This document shows, piece after piece, positions 10,856 to 20,723 of a stretch of 64,000 bases of DNA (position 1 is the stretch's first letter; every line of letters begins with the position of its first letter). Under the pieces are notes generated by a model. It made no database searches, was not told the origin of the DNA, and saw only the letters and a list, made by a program, of their open reading frames with translations. The stretch spans positions 98,542,735-98,606,734 of the forward strand of contig CM035153.1 in NCBI GenBank assembly GCA_020205615.1. The letters run 5' to 3'. The stretch comes from Panax quinquefolius. Its lineage: Eukaryota; Streptophyta; Magnoliopsida; Apiales; Araliaceae. The translations under genes and the position numbers were made by a program.

Positions 10856-12460
10856 TGTAAGACCCCGAATTTTATGAAATGAAAGTATTTAATTTTCTTA
10901 TAATTATTATATTCTATTTAATAAATGGTTAAATTGATAAATGGTTAAACTTAAGGGTGATATGTGAAAATTTTACAAAGTAAGCAAGTTATCATAAAAT
11001 ATTCATTTGGTCAGGGAATATCCGTACGACGGCATAATCATTGGTGGACCCCAAAATGGAATAACTTCCAGATTTAGAAAAAGACATAAATAACCTTTTT
11101 ATAAAAATAACGGGAAGACTATTAATGTTAAACTATTGAAATACCTGGTGATAAAAATATAGTAATACGCATGATTACATAGTAGCACATGGTATTGTAC
11201 AGTATCTTTGATTATTGATGCTTACGTGAGAAGTCGCTCAGTTTTATTCAATTATTGTCACAATATTTTATATTATTACATCAATAATTGAGACGACAAA
11301 GTTATTCATATTATTATTTTCATTATTGACAATGTCTAGAAATTTCTGTCGAGGAAAGGGGTTTGGTCACCTAATTGCGCGCCAATAAGGAGAATTCCTT
11401 ATCGAAAAGCCCCCTCTTTCCTGGGAATGATCTGGTTGTTAATATTGTGAGTTATAAAATTAATGATGAATAAATGTTATTAAAAATGTGTTTAGTGAAG
11501 CCAAGTGAATTGAGATAAATAGAGGGGTTTTTTTTATGAAGTATTTGTTATAAGTTTTGCTTATTACATGGACCCCCACTTACTCATTTTTCAAAATCGT
11601 CGGTAGAAAGTTATCTCAGTTTTGTTTTATTACTTATATATATATATTTTATAAGTTTTGTTTTTTTATATAAAATAGAATATATTATATTTTATTATAT
11701 GCATAGTGCTGCATAGTAAAATAAAAAACATTCAGTTGATGCGCTCGTGAATTCGTTCAAAATTTTTACTGTGCAGTCTGTGATTAATTTTCTTAAATAA
11801 TATCCTGCCATTCTCCTATAAATAGGATGCTCAGTTTAGAAATGAAAATTACACCAGAATCAGAGAATTCTTCTTTTATAATATTGAGCGTATTTCTTTT
11901 GAGTTAAGGAAACTTTGAGTGTAGCAAATAGTGCAAGTTTTTCTTCAATAATATCTCCGCTATACCAGTTAGAAGTACTCTCCTTTTAAGGTAAGGGGTA
12001 TTATTTATTTCATATTCGCTTACAATATTATTTTTCGTATTCGTAAGGAATTTTATTTTTGTTCAATATTCGTAAGGAATATTATTTTCATTCAATATTC
12101 GTAAGGAATATTATCTTCGTTCAATATTCGTAAGGAATATTAATTTCATTCAACATTTGTAAGGTATATTATTTTTGTTCAATATTCGTAAGAAATAATA
12201 TTTTCTTTCGTACTCTGTAGTATGTATGTAATATTATTTCGTTTCATATTCCTAATTCTACATTTATTTTGATAAGTATGGCTTCTGTTCTCCTTGAAAT
12301 TAGTAGAATATCCTTGAAATTTGCGTTTCATCTAGTATCGTTTCACTAAAATATTTTTTTGGATATTCTTGTTAAATTTTAATCTTTTCATGCCGGAGTA
12401 CTATTTATGGGTACTATTCATACATATGGCACTATTCATACGTACGGCGTTATTCATACA
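10856..12460 (+). repeat. RT-3 3' LTR, first part
   Basis: This is homologous to 7146-8890 of the first LTR. It has a TATA box at 11817, an intact donor-like AAG|GTAAGG at 11988-11996 and the 30-bp tandem repeats. It is interrupted after ATACA (12456-12460) by RT-4. The LTR resumes at 30239. Compared with the first LTR it lacks the long microsatellite. Confidence 0.88.
11817..11825 (+). promoter_or_regulatory. TATA box of the RT-3 3' LTR
   Basis: TATAAATAG, same context as at 8260 in the other LTR. Confidence 0.7.
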
Positions 12461-13932
12461 TGTTGGAAGAATGCATATTTTGATTTGATGTTTAAAGTAA
12501 ATACTCATGATTATATGTAAAGCCCTTCAAGGAATATATGTACAAGGGCTTAGTGATAAATCAAATTTGTTAGGTTGATCTTTGCTTTAAATGTTCATCA
12601 TTCCATAAATGAATGTATAGATAAAGAAATCAAAGTTGTTAGGTTGATCCATGACTTGAAGAGTATAGATAGGCTTCATCAAGAATCATAGTCTATCAAA
12701 CCGATCAACAAATTGCGTAAGCTAAGGCAGATCGTAGCTTAACAGTCGTAGTAGCTATCTCGCTTTGAAGGACCTCTCCAAAAATCGTAGAGTGGTCCAG
12801 ACGCTTGTCAAGCCAACTTAACTTGTAGATCGTAGTGTTCTTTTGAAACGTAGAGCCTGGTGCTTTTGACGAGCAAAGCAAAAAGAACGAGTATTCAAAG
12901 ATCGTAGTATGCAAATTCTTGAAAGGAATCGTAGTGTTCGCATTAAGCACAAATATGACAAGACACCACGATATGGATCGTAGAGTCTCATCTCTCTCAG
13001 GTCGAAGCATCGAGCTCTATCTTCCGCTTTGGAGATAAATTCAAACAAATGAGGAATGAGTTTCAAACGTTGAAGCGCTCACCAAATTCCCCAATGGTAC
13101 AAAAGATATCCTTAGTATTCATCAAAAGGAACGTGTTCAAAAGATAAGAAAAGGACCATTAAGAGGAAAACACCTTTTCGTGTGTTAGGTGAGAAAGCAA
13201 ATCACCGTCATGTCAGGGGGCCGTAATGCAATTTAGAAGATGTGCGAAATGTTCCATCAAAGCTCGAAATGTCAAACGATTTAATGCTTCATCGATGACT
13301 TCAACGGATAGATTTCAAAGATCACATATATACGTAATACGTATATACGAGAGAAGTAAGCAAGCACTGAACAAAAAAAAACGCACAAGAACACTCAACG
13401 CTCAACTTTACGATCTGAGAAAAAGAGGAAGCTTGCTCAGCTACTCAGTTCTTTCGAACAAGTGCTTAACTTCAACTGAGTAGCCTCAATCACAACTCAA
13501 CAACTATCAATCTACTCAAGTAAGAAGTTCCAAGTCGAAGGACTTAAAGAGTTCTAAGTGAATCATGAAGAGCCAAGTCTCATTGACTTGAAGAGTTCAA
13601 GAGTGAACTTAGAAGTGCCTAGATCACCGGGTCTAGAAGGAATCTGTGAGATTCGTAAAGTGTAAAAGACATCCTTAGTGGATTTCCTACTCAAGGAGTA
13701 GAAGAGTGGACTAGAGCTTTGAGTGCTCAACCACTTAAAAACAATCGTGTCTATTTATAATCGCTATAACCTCGCTCTCTCTTTAACTTGCTATCTAAAA
13801 GGGATTTCAAAGAAACAATAATTCCGCATTGTGCTTAAAAGCTTTATCAAAACAAATTTTTAAACAAAGAAAAGTTTTTAATATCTATTCAACCCCCCTT
13901 CTAGATAACTATCAGGCTCTCCTGAACTAACA
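12461..13932 (+). repeat. RT-4 5' LTR (1472 bp)
   Basis: The ends are fixed by comparison with the copy at 23426 and by the target duplication. Between about 12728 and 12985 the motif TCGTAG or CGTAG occurs eight times, each followed by (A/T)G or similar. A TATTTATAAT sequence near 13750 is a possible TATA box, but this is weak. Short ORFs inside (for example at 13226) have no recognisable product. Confidence 0.9.
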
Positions 13933-13934
13933 AT

Positions 13935-13944
13935 TGGTATCAAA
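13935..13944 (+). promoter_or_regulatory. RT-4 primer-binding site (initiator tRNA-Met, mutated)
   Basis: TTGGTATCAAAGG follows the LTR end. The canonical TGGTATCAGAGC core is kept except for a G-to-A change in CAGAG. Confidence 0.8.
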
Positions 13945-14088
13945 GGTGTTCTATAATATATACCTACAAAGCTTGAGTAGATCCAATGGCACACTTACCA
14001 AGCTTAATCAAAGATCGGAGGAGGCAAAGAAGCCACCCATGTGCAACAAAGATAAATTTGCTAACCGGAAGGTTAGGATGCAAGCTAC

Positions 14089-15328
14089 ATGGATTCAATA
14101 GATGAAGATCTATTTGAAACTATTCAGAATGGGTCCTATGTTCCAACAAAGCTTACACCAACTACAGATGACCCAAATAGAGTACAGATTAAGGTCAAAG
14201 GAGAATGGACAGAGAACGAGAAGAGAGCTGTCCAACTCGATAAAAAGGCCAAAAATATTTTATTCCAATCCTTAGAAGATGATCTATTTGAAAACGTGGT
14301 CAACATCAAAACAACAAAGGAGGTTTGGGAAGCAGTACTCATTATGCATGAAGGAACAGAAGAAGTCAGAGAAAACAAACAATCTCTCCTGACTCAATAA
14401 TATGAGATGTTTGCTCATGTTCAAGTAGAGAACGTCACTGCCACATACGAGAGATTCAACATTTTGCTCAACTCTCTTCGAGCCTATGGAAAGATCTATC
14501 CAAACAAAGATCTAATCTTAAAGTTCATGAGAGCCTTACCAAGCAAGTGGGATGCCAAAATCACTGCCATAAGAGAATCAAAGAATCTACATGAAATGAC
14601 TGCTCAATGCTTATATATGCAACCTCCTCACGTATGAACCGGAGTCGACACAACGAAAGCGTAAACGTCATTCTCAAGGAAGAAAGAAGGATAAAGGTGT
14701 TGCTCTCAAAGTAACCGAAAACATCTCCAAAGTCAACACTGATGTTGATTCTGACTATGATGAAGATGATGATGAGGACTTTGCAATGCTGGTTAAAAGA
14801 CTACAAAGATTCATGCTACAAGGCAAAACCAGCAAGCCAAAGAAAGTTAGCAACTACAACAGCCAGGAGCAAATGAATGACCTATGCTACAACTACAAGA
14901 AACCTGGTCACTTCATTGCCAACTGCAACAAACCTCTCAGGGAAGAACTCAAGAAGAAATCACATGCAAAGAAGGAATATAAAGGCAACAAAAGGCCACA
15001 GAAGAAAGATAAAGGCCTTGTAGCTGGAGGATCGTGGAGTGACTCTGAAAATGACTCAACTCCAGAATCTGGAGAAGATGAAGATCCTCAAATGGCTAAT
15101 CTCTGCCTGATGGCCAAAAATGCAAGGGACAAACAGAACTCCAACATACTTGAAGTAAGTATCGATGAGGTATTGGACTTCAACTCTCCTGATGTAGATA
15201 TTGATGACCTTAGAACTACATTACACGGCATAACATCTGATCTGCATCAATACATGAAGTGGTTTAGAGTTCTATCTAAAGACTATTCACTTCTTCAAAA
15301 GGAGAAAGAAAAGTTCAAGAGGAACTGA
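14089..15328 (+). pseudogene. RT-4 gag
   Basis: This is the nucleocapsid gene of the copia element, starting at ATG 14089. The first 100 codons (MDSIDEDLFETIQNG...) and the segment after a TAA at 14398-14400 (YEMFAHVQVENVTATYERFN...) form the UBN2-type gag domain. They include the ALPSKWDAK motif. A frameshift near 14620 moves the reading frame into a basic stretch, then an acidic VDSDYDEDDDED stretch. The zinc knuckle at 14885-14926 reads CYNYKKPGHFIANC, so the second cysteine is tyrosine (TGC to TAC) and the knuckle could not hold zinc. A lysine-rich and then Asp/Ser-rich tail with ANLCLMA follows, as in Sirevirus gag. The frame closes at 15328. Confidence 0.85.
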
Positions 15329-15944
15329 AATGCCTTCTTCTCAAGATCGACTCTCTCTCCAAGTTTGAAGTCGAGAATAAGCTCTTGAGACAGCAAATGA
15401 GCTCAAAGGCACAAAGAGAGTCTAGTCTAACCTCTAAGATCGAGGATCTAGTCTCTAAAGATCGAGGATCTAGAAAAGACAGCCTCTACTGGAATAAATC
15501 CTCTCATCCATGGACTCCTTAATCTCTAACCAGAGAAGTGTCTCCGATAGAACAGTGTTTAGCTTTGGGGAAATCTACCTCAGTCATGTGTGGAAAAGCA
15601 AAGGAAACTAGCACCGATAATGCTTCAAGTTTCAAGAGAGAGGCATTATATTTATGAAATCCTCACAAAAGGATGAGCCTCATCAAACCCCGCCCACCGA
15701 TTCAATTCATATTCCCGTAAGTAAGGGATCTCATGCCGGTCTAGGTTTCGTAAAAGAGAAGAGTAATCTAGCTACTACTCATCAACCTCAAGGATCGTAG
15801 AGTCCAATAAAATCAACTCTACGAACCAACCAGAAGATACAAGAAAAGTAAGATATACTCCTCACAAATAATGAAACAAGAGAACACATGGAAAAGGGAA
15901 TATCACCAAAGGTGAGGATGACCAATAACCCACAAAAAGTCTAA
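15329..15944 (+). other. RT-4 gag-protease linker, degenerate
   Basis: Short frames with several stops and no recognisable domain. Repeated GAGGATCTAG words near 15440-15475 and a GGATCGTAGAG motif at 15793 are visible. It corresponds to the poorly conserved coiled-coil linker of Sirevirus polyproteins. Confidence 0.5.
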
Positions 15945-16336
15945 ATGGAGGAAGAACTTTCACACACACACACACACATGCTTCATATCAAATGTTTTGA
16001 TGCTACAAAGTCACCACAAGGCTATAAAAATTATTATTATAATTCCATGCATATGAGACCCAAAATCAAGCAGATTGGGGTCCCCAAGGGTACTAATATA
16101 GTAGGACCCATGCAAGTATGGGTACCAAAATGAAGGTTTAATGTTACCTCGTGAAAAGAGCTCCACGAACACAACTCGTATCCGGATAGTGGATGTTCAA
16201 GACACACGACCGGGAACAAAGCCCTTCTATCTAACTACATAGAGAAGGAGGGTCCCTCATTCATCTTTGGAGATAATGGCTCTGCAAGACAAGAGGCTAT
16301 GGCTCACCGAAATGGTGCAAGATCCTTTAGCAAAAA
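15945..16336 (+). pseudogene. RT-4 protease region
   Basis: The frame starting near 15945 ends with GPMQVWVPK, the sequence that commonly precedes the protease in Sireviruses. A stop at 16131-16133 and a frameshift follow. The aspartic-protease active site DSGCSRH is read at 16185-16205 (DSG at 16185-16193). IFGDNGSA, equivalent to the family's FGDN block, follows near 16268. The protease would cleave the gag-pol polyprotein. It is broken by at least two frame changes. Confidence 0.75.
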
Positions 16337-17240
16337 GTGGCCTATGTGGAAGGACTACAACACAACCTTCTAAGCATTAGCCAACTCTACGACAAGGGTC
16401 ATCAAGTAACATTCCTCAACAATCAATGTCAAGTCCGAGACCTGAAGACATCTGCAGTAAAGCTAACCGGAACAAGAGAAGGAAATGTCTACACAATAAA
16501 TCTTGGAAAACTAAGCTCAGACGAGACAATATGCTTTTTGGCTAAAGCATCTAAAGAAATGAGCTGGCTATGGCACCGAAGATTATCTCATCTCAACTTC
16601 AAGAGCATGTTCAAATTAGCTTCAAAAGATCTAGTTGCAGGCCTACCCAAATTCAACTTCATTAAAGAAAGGCCCTGCAATGCTTGTCAACTTGGGAAAC
16701 AGACCAGAAGCTTATTCAAGAGCAAAAACATCAACTCAATTGACAAGCCTCTGCAATTACTAAATATGGATCTTTTTGGACCAATTCTAACGACGAGCCT
16801 TGGGGGAAAGAGATACTCATAGGTCGTAGTCAACGACTACACCAGATTTACATGGGTATTCTTTCTAACCTCAAAAGATGAAATAAGCTCCCAACTGATC
16901 AAGATGTTCAAGCTAGTGATGAACAAGAAAGGAGAGAAAATCAAGGCCATAAGAAGTGATCATGGCAGAGAATTCAATTTCTCAGAAATGGATCAGTTCT
17001 GCATAGACAATGGGATTAGTCACAACTTCTCAGTTCCATGAACTCCCCAACAAAATGGAGTTGCTGAAAGAAAGAACAACACATTAATAGAGTCTGGAAG
17101 GACTCTACTAGCTATAGCTCATCTAACGAGTACTTCCGGGTAAGCCAACAACACCGCATGCTATACTCGTAATGATCACTCATACACTCTACGATTAAGA
17201 AAACTCCTTATGAACTTTAGAAAGGAAGAAAGCTCAAGTG
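16337..17240 (+). pseudogene. RT-4 integrase
   Basis: The open part (AYVEGLQHNLLSISQLYDKGHQVTF...) leads into the gag-pre-integrase zinc domain, with WHRRLSHLN and CNACQLGK giving the HHCC residues. The catalytic core follows: LLNMDLFGP (first Asp near 16769), IRSDHGREF (second Asp near 16957) and QQNGVAERKN (Glu near 17064). A TAG at 16820-16822 and a TGA at 17039-17041 interrupt it. The second sits where PRTPQQNG is expected (CGA to TGA). Beyond about 17140 the frame breaks up, and GIFLGYA appears at about 17330 in another frame. It joined element cDNA to host DNA. Confidence 0.85.
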
Positions 17241-17649
17241 TCGCCTACTTTCATGTGTTCTACAAATGTATGCTACATACTCAAACAATGGAAAGCAATA
17301 CTTGACAAAGTTTCAACCAAAATCGATGAAGGAATTTTTCTTGGGTATGCTACAGACAGCAAGGCCTATAGAGTGTTTAACAAGAAGACACTAAGTGTAG
17401 AAGTCTCGATTCACATCATCTTTGATGAAACAAACTTGAACAAAATAATGTCTCAAGATACGCAGACTAATAATTCGTACACTACGAAACGAGGTCGTCG
17501 AGCTCAACACTACGATCATAGACTGCATAAAGAAAATCGCTGAAAGCAAGAAAAATGAGATCGTAGAGGGCCTATACCGCATAACGAACCTCCACATCAA
17601 GAAGAAGAAATAGATCTTGAAGATCTAAGACAAGAAGGCATAAGAACCG
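17241..17649 (+). pseudogene. RT-4 integrase C-terminus to RT linker
   Basis: Includes a fragment read at about 17290-17440 (LDKVSTKIDEGIFLGYATDSKAYRVFNKKT...) that matches the C-terminal conserved block of copia integrases, with VSIHIIFDE. The linker after it is degenerate. Confidence 0.65.
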
Positions 17650-18630
17650 ATGTCCCAACAGAAGCAGATGGGCAAGAGATCACACTCAAGATCTAATCAT
17701 CGAGATCCAATGCAAGAGTCAAAACAAGAGTCAAGCATCAAAAATGAATGCTTCTATCTAAGCTTCCTATCTCAAATAGAACCAAAGAAGATAGAGGATG
17801 CTATGGAAGACTCCAGCTGGATAGAGGCCATGCAGGAAGAACTTAATCAGTTCGAGAGAAGCAAAGTATGGAGATTGGTTCCAAGACCAAAGAATCATCC
17901 TGTAATTGGAACCAAGTGGGTCTTCAGAAACAAGATGGATGAAGATGGGGTGATAACCAGGAATAAGGCTAGACTAGTGGCCAAGGGCTACTCTCAGGAA
18001 GAAGGCATTGACTATGATGAGACATTTGCACCTGTTGCTAAACTAGAAGCCATTAGAATATTCCTTGCTTTTGCTGCTCACATGAAGTTCAAAGTCTTCC
18101 AGATGGATGTCAAAAGTGCATTCTTAAATAATGAACTTCAAGAAGATGTCTATGTAGAGCAGCCTCCAAGTTTCATCAATCCATCTCTTTCTAATTATGT
18201 CTTTAGATTAGACAAAGCCTTATATGGTCTTAAACAAGCACCTAGAGCATGGTATGAAACACTCACTAACTTTCTTATTAAAAATGGATTCACTAGAGGT
18301 AGAGTAGATACCTCACTATTTCTTAGAAACCATAAAGTAAGGTCCTATTAGTTCAAATCTATGTTGATGATATTATCTTTGGTTCAACTGATGAAAAGTT
18401 ATGCAAGAGATTCTCCAAGCTTATGCAAATCAAATTCGAAATGAGCATGATGGGTGAGTCAACTTTTTCTCGATCGCAAGTAAAGCAAACCGATGAAGGA
18501 ATTTTCATAAACCAAGCCAAGTACATTAAAGACTTACTCAAAAAGTATGGCATGGAATCACCTCTCCCATGAAAAACCCCAATTGCTCCTCGCAACCAAG
18601 CTTCGACAAAGATGAAAAGGTAAAAGTATT
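17650..18630 (+). pseudogene. RT-4 reverse transcriptase
   Basis: A copia-type RVT_2 domain. In the open frame one sees [78 protein letters not shown] (first catalytic Asp) and [16 protein letters not shown] frameshift before 18351 closes the frame. The YVDD catalytic motif is read in the next frame at 18360-18371, followed by FGSTDEKLC and, near 18540, KYGMES-PLP. This enzyme copies element RNA into DNA. It is the best preserved gene of RT-4. Confidence 0.92.
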
Positions 18631-19306
18631 GATATAACTCAATACAGAGGTATATATAGGCTCTCTTTATATCTTACCGCCAAGAGACCGTATATAATGT
18701 TTGCAACATGCATTTGTGCTAGATTTCGTGCTTGTCCTAAAGAATCTCATTTAACCATCAGTAAAGGGATTTTCAGTACCTCAAGGGTACACCCCACTGG
18801 GGCTTTGGTATCCCAAGGAATCCTCATTCGAGCTAACAGATACATAGATGTGCCGATTTTGCAGTCGCAAAATAGATAGAAAAGTACCAAAGGCACTTGT
18901 CAACTACTAGGTAATGTACTTGTGTCCCCGGTTTAGCAAGAAGTAAAACTCAAGATTCACCTCAACCGCAGGTTTAATACATTGTCACCGGCAGTCAATT
19001 GTGTTGGCTCTCATCCTATGGATGAAAAATTAGCTAGCAGATTATGGGTTTGAATTCAAATCCATACCTATTCATTGTGATGATATGAGTGCAATTGCTA
19101 TAACTCATAATCCTGTCATGCATTCTAGGACTAAGCATATAGAAATAAGGTATCACTTCATTAGAGATCATGTAAAAAATGGAACTATATCTTTACAATA
19201 TATCCTTATTGAAAATCAACTTGCTGATGTTTTTACAAAGCCACTAGATGAATCCATATTCAACAAATTGATAAGTGAGCTAGGCATGCTTAACTTGCAA
19301 ACATGA
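18631..19306 (+). pseudogene. RT-4 RNase H and pol C-terminus
   Basis: The first half is a mosaic of frames (ARFRACPKESHLTI, then APHWGF- and DADFAG-like pieces), showing several indels. From about 19040 the frame is clear: IPIHCDDMSAIAITHNPVMHSRTKHIEIRYHFIRDHV and NQLADVFTKPLDE, the C-terminal conserved blocks of copia RNase H. It ends at TGA 19304-19306. It removes RNA from RNA-DNA hybrids during reverse transcription. Confidence 0.85.
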
Positions 19307-20049
19307 AAAATTATGCTTTAGTTTGTGATAACCATAAAGATTTAAGGGCTATGTTCGAAATCAAAGACTTGATCAAAGGAAGTCCACGATCGTAGAGCCA
19401 AAGTGTCATAAAACTCAACGATGAACGACGAACGAATCAAATCAACGATCATAGTGCGTAACTCAACGACAAAGCAGAGCTACATCAACAAAAACCAAAG
19501 GAGCACCCTATGATGATCAAGCATAAATCAAAGCAATCTCTCCGATAAGCACCTCAGTGGACAAACCCAACCTTGATCCAATCAATGAGGTTGGCCCTTC
19601 CCGAGCTACCTTAATCTAAGAAGAATGCTAAGTCAAAAGTTCATCACAAGGACTTGATCGACTCTCACGATTGCTAGTCGACTCAATGATCGCAGTCTCG
19701 CACTCTACGCTTATAATTCGTATACGCACGAATGCTACATGACTCAATGATGGTAGAAATGAGACTTGACGATTCCAAGGACCATCTCAACGATCGTAGT
19801 CCCACCAAGAATACATTAGCTCGTAAGGAGTTAAGGGCAATTCAAGACAATCCTTCTCTCACAAAATTTGTAGAGCCAAGCAAAATTCGACACACGTCCC
19901 ACTAAGCAAAATAGAGAGAGGGAATTACAAGTACAAATTAAAATCGCCTTTTTGAAATCTGAAGTTCAAAAGATCATCTCTCTCCTCTCTCAAGCAAAAC
20001 CCCTAAATCAAGAGTAAGCTCACCACCTCACTTCTTCGCAAAGAAATCA
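19307..20049 (+). other. RT-4 post-pol noncoding spacer
   Basis: No coding region. GATCGTAG or close variants occur at about 19388, 19447 and 19792. The stretch ends at the ATG of the extra ORF. Confidence 0.5.
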
Positions 20050-20723
20050 ATGGCGCCTTCCAAAGGTGTTATCTCCTGCCATGACTGCTTTTTGACGAAG
20101 TTTAAATCAATTTAACCTCAATTTCACAAGACGTTGTCGCTACTAAAGAAGGCAAGGTTTCAAGAAGCCCTCGGTACGCACACACATTGATCTACCCAAA
20201 GTAGTAAAAGAATTCTACAATAACGGAGTATTTGAAAACAACACCATCATCAAGCGAAAGTCGAACGTCCAAATCGCACTAAAGGTCGAGGACATCAATT
20301 TAGCCCTAGGCCTCAAATCTGAAGGGTATCCGTCCTTAGATGGCATAGACTTCCATAAAGGTCTCAAGAAGATGCATCACAAGAAATCACCCTTTGTTAA
20401 AGGATACAAAAAGAAGGAGTTTCCATAGAGGTATGAAGTTTCTAGTCGATATTGTTGGAAAATGTATATGTTGAGAAGAGCTCAGTCACGACTCAGCGAA
20501 CGATGAGGTACAACTCAAACTCATGACCGCCATATGTTATAAAATACAACTTAACTATGGGGCTCTATTACTTGAATGGATTGGGAAGTGGTTGATCAGC
20601 CCAAAGAAAACAAAGAGCTCACAGAAGATGCTCTACGGACAATTTATAAGCATTATCCTACAGTCGCTTCTTGGTGACTTAATCGAGGATGATGAAGGAG
20701 AAGCCATCAATCCAAATCGATGA
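20050..20723 (+). pseudogene. RT-4 post-pol extra ORF
   Basis: From ATG 20050 the frame reads MAPSKGVISCHDC and has a TAA at 20113-20115. After a frame change near 20190 it gives DLPKVVKEFYNNGVFEN, then IALKVEDINLALGL and a TAG at 20426-20428. A further frame (20523-20723) gives ICYKIQLNYGALLLEWIGKWL and an acidic end. The VVKEFY-N block and the following beta-rich segment resemble the extra ORF of RT-1 (VVKELYVNA) and the plant transposon-protein family seen after pol in many plant retroelements. Sireviruses often have an ORF here that has been called env-like, but I see no reliable signal peptide. Function unknown. Confidence 0.55.

Noticed and set aside
12705..13483. Several ORFs of 80-100 codons in the RT-4 LTR
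   Set aside because: They lie within an LTR, are not kept in the same form in the 3' LTR copy, and resemble no family.
13933..13950. Piece of a tRNA-Met gene
   Set aside because: Only the 3'-end complement is present, at the position of a primer-binding site; no cloverleaf.
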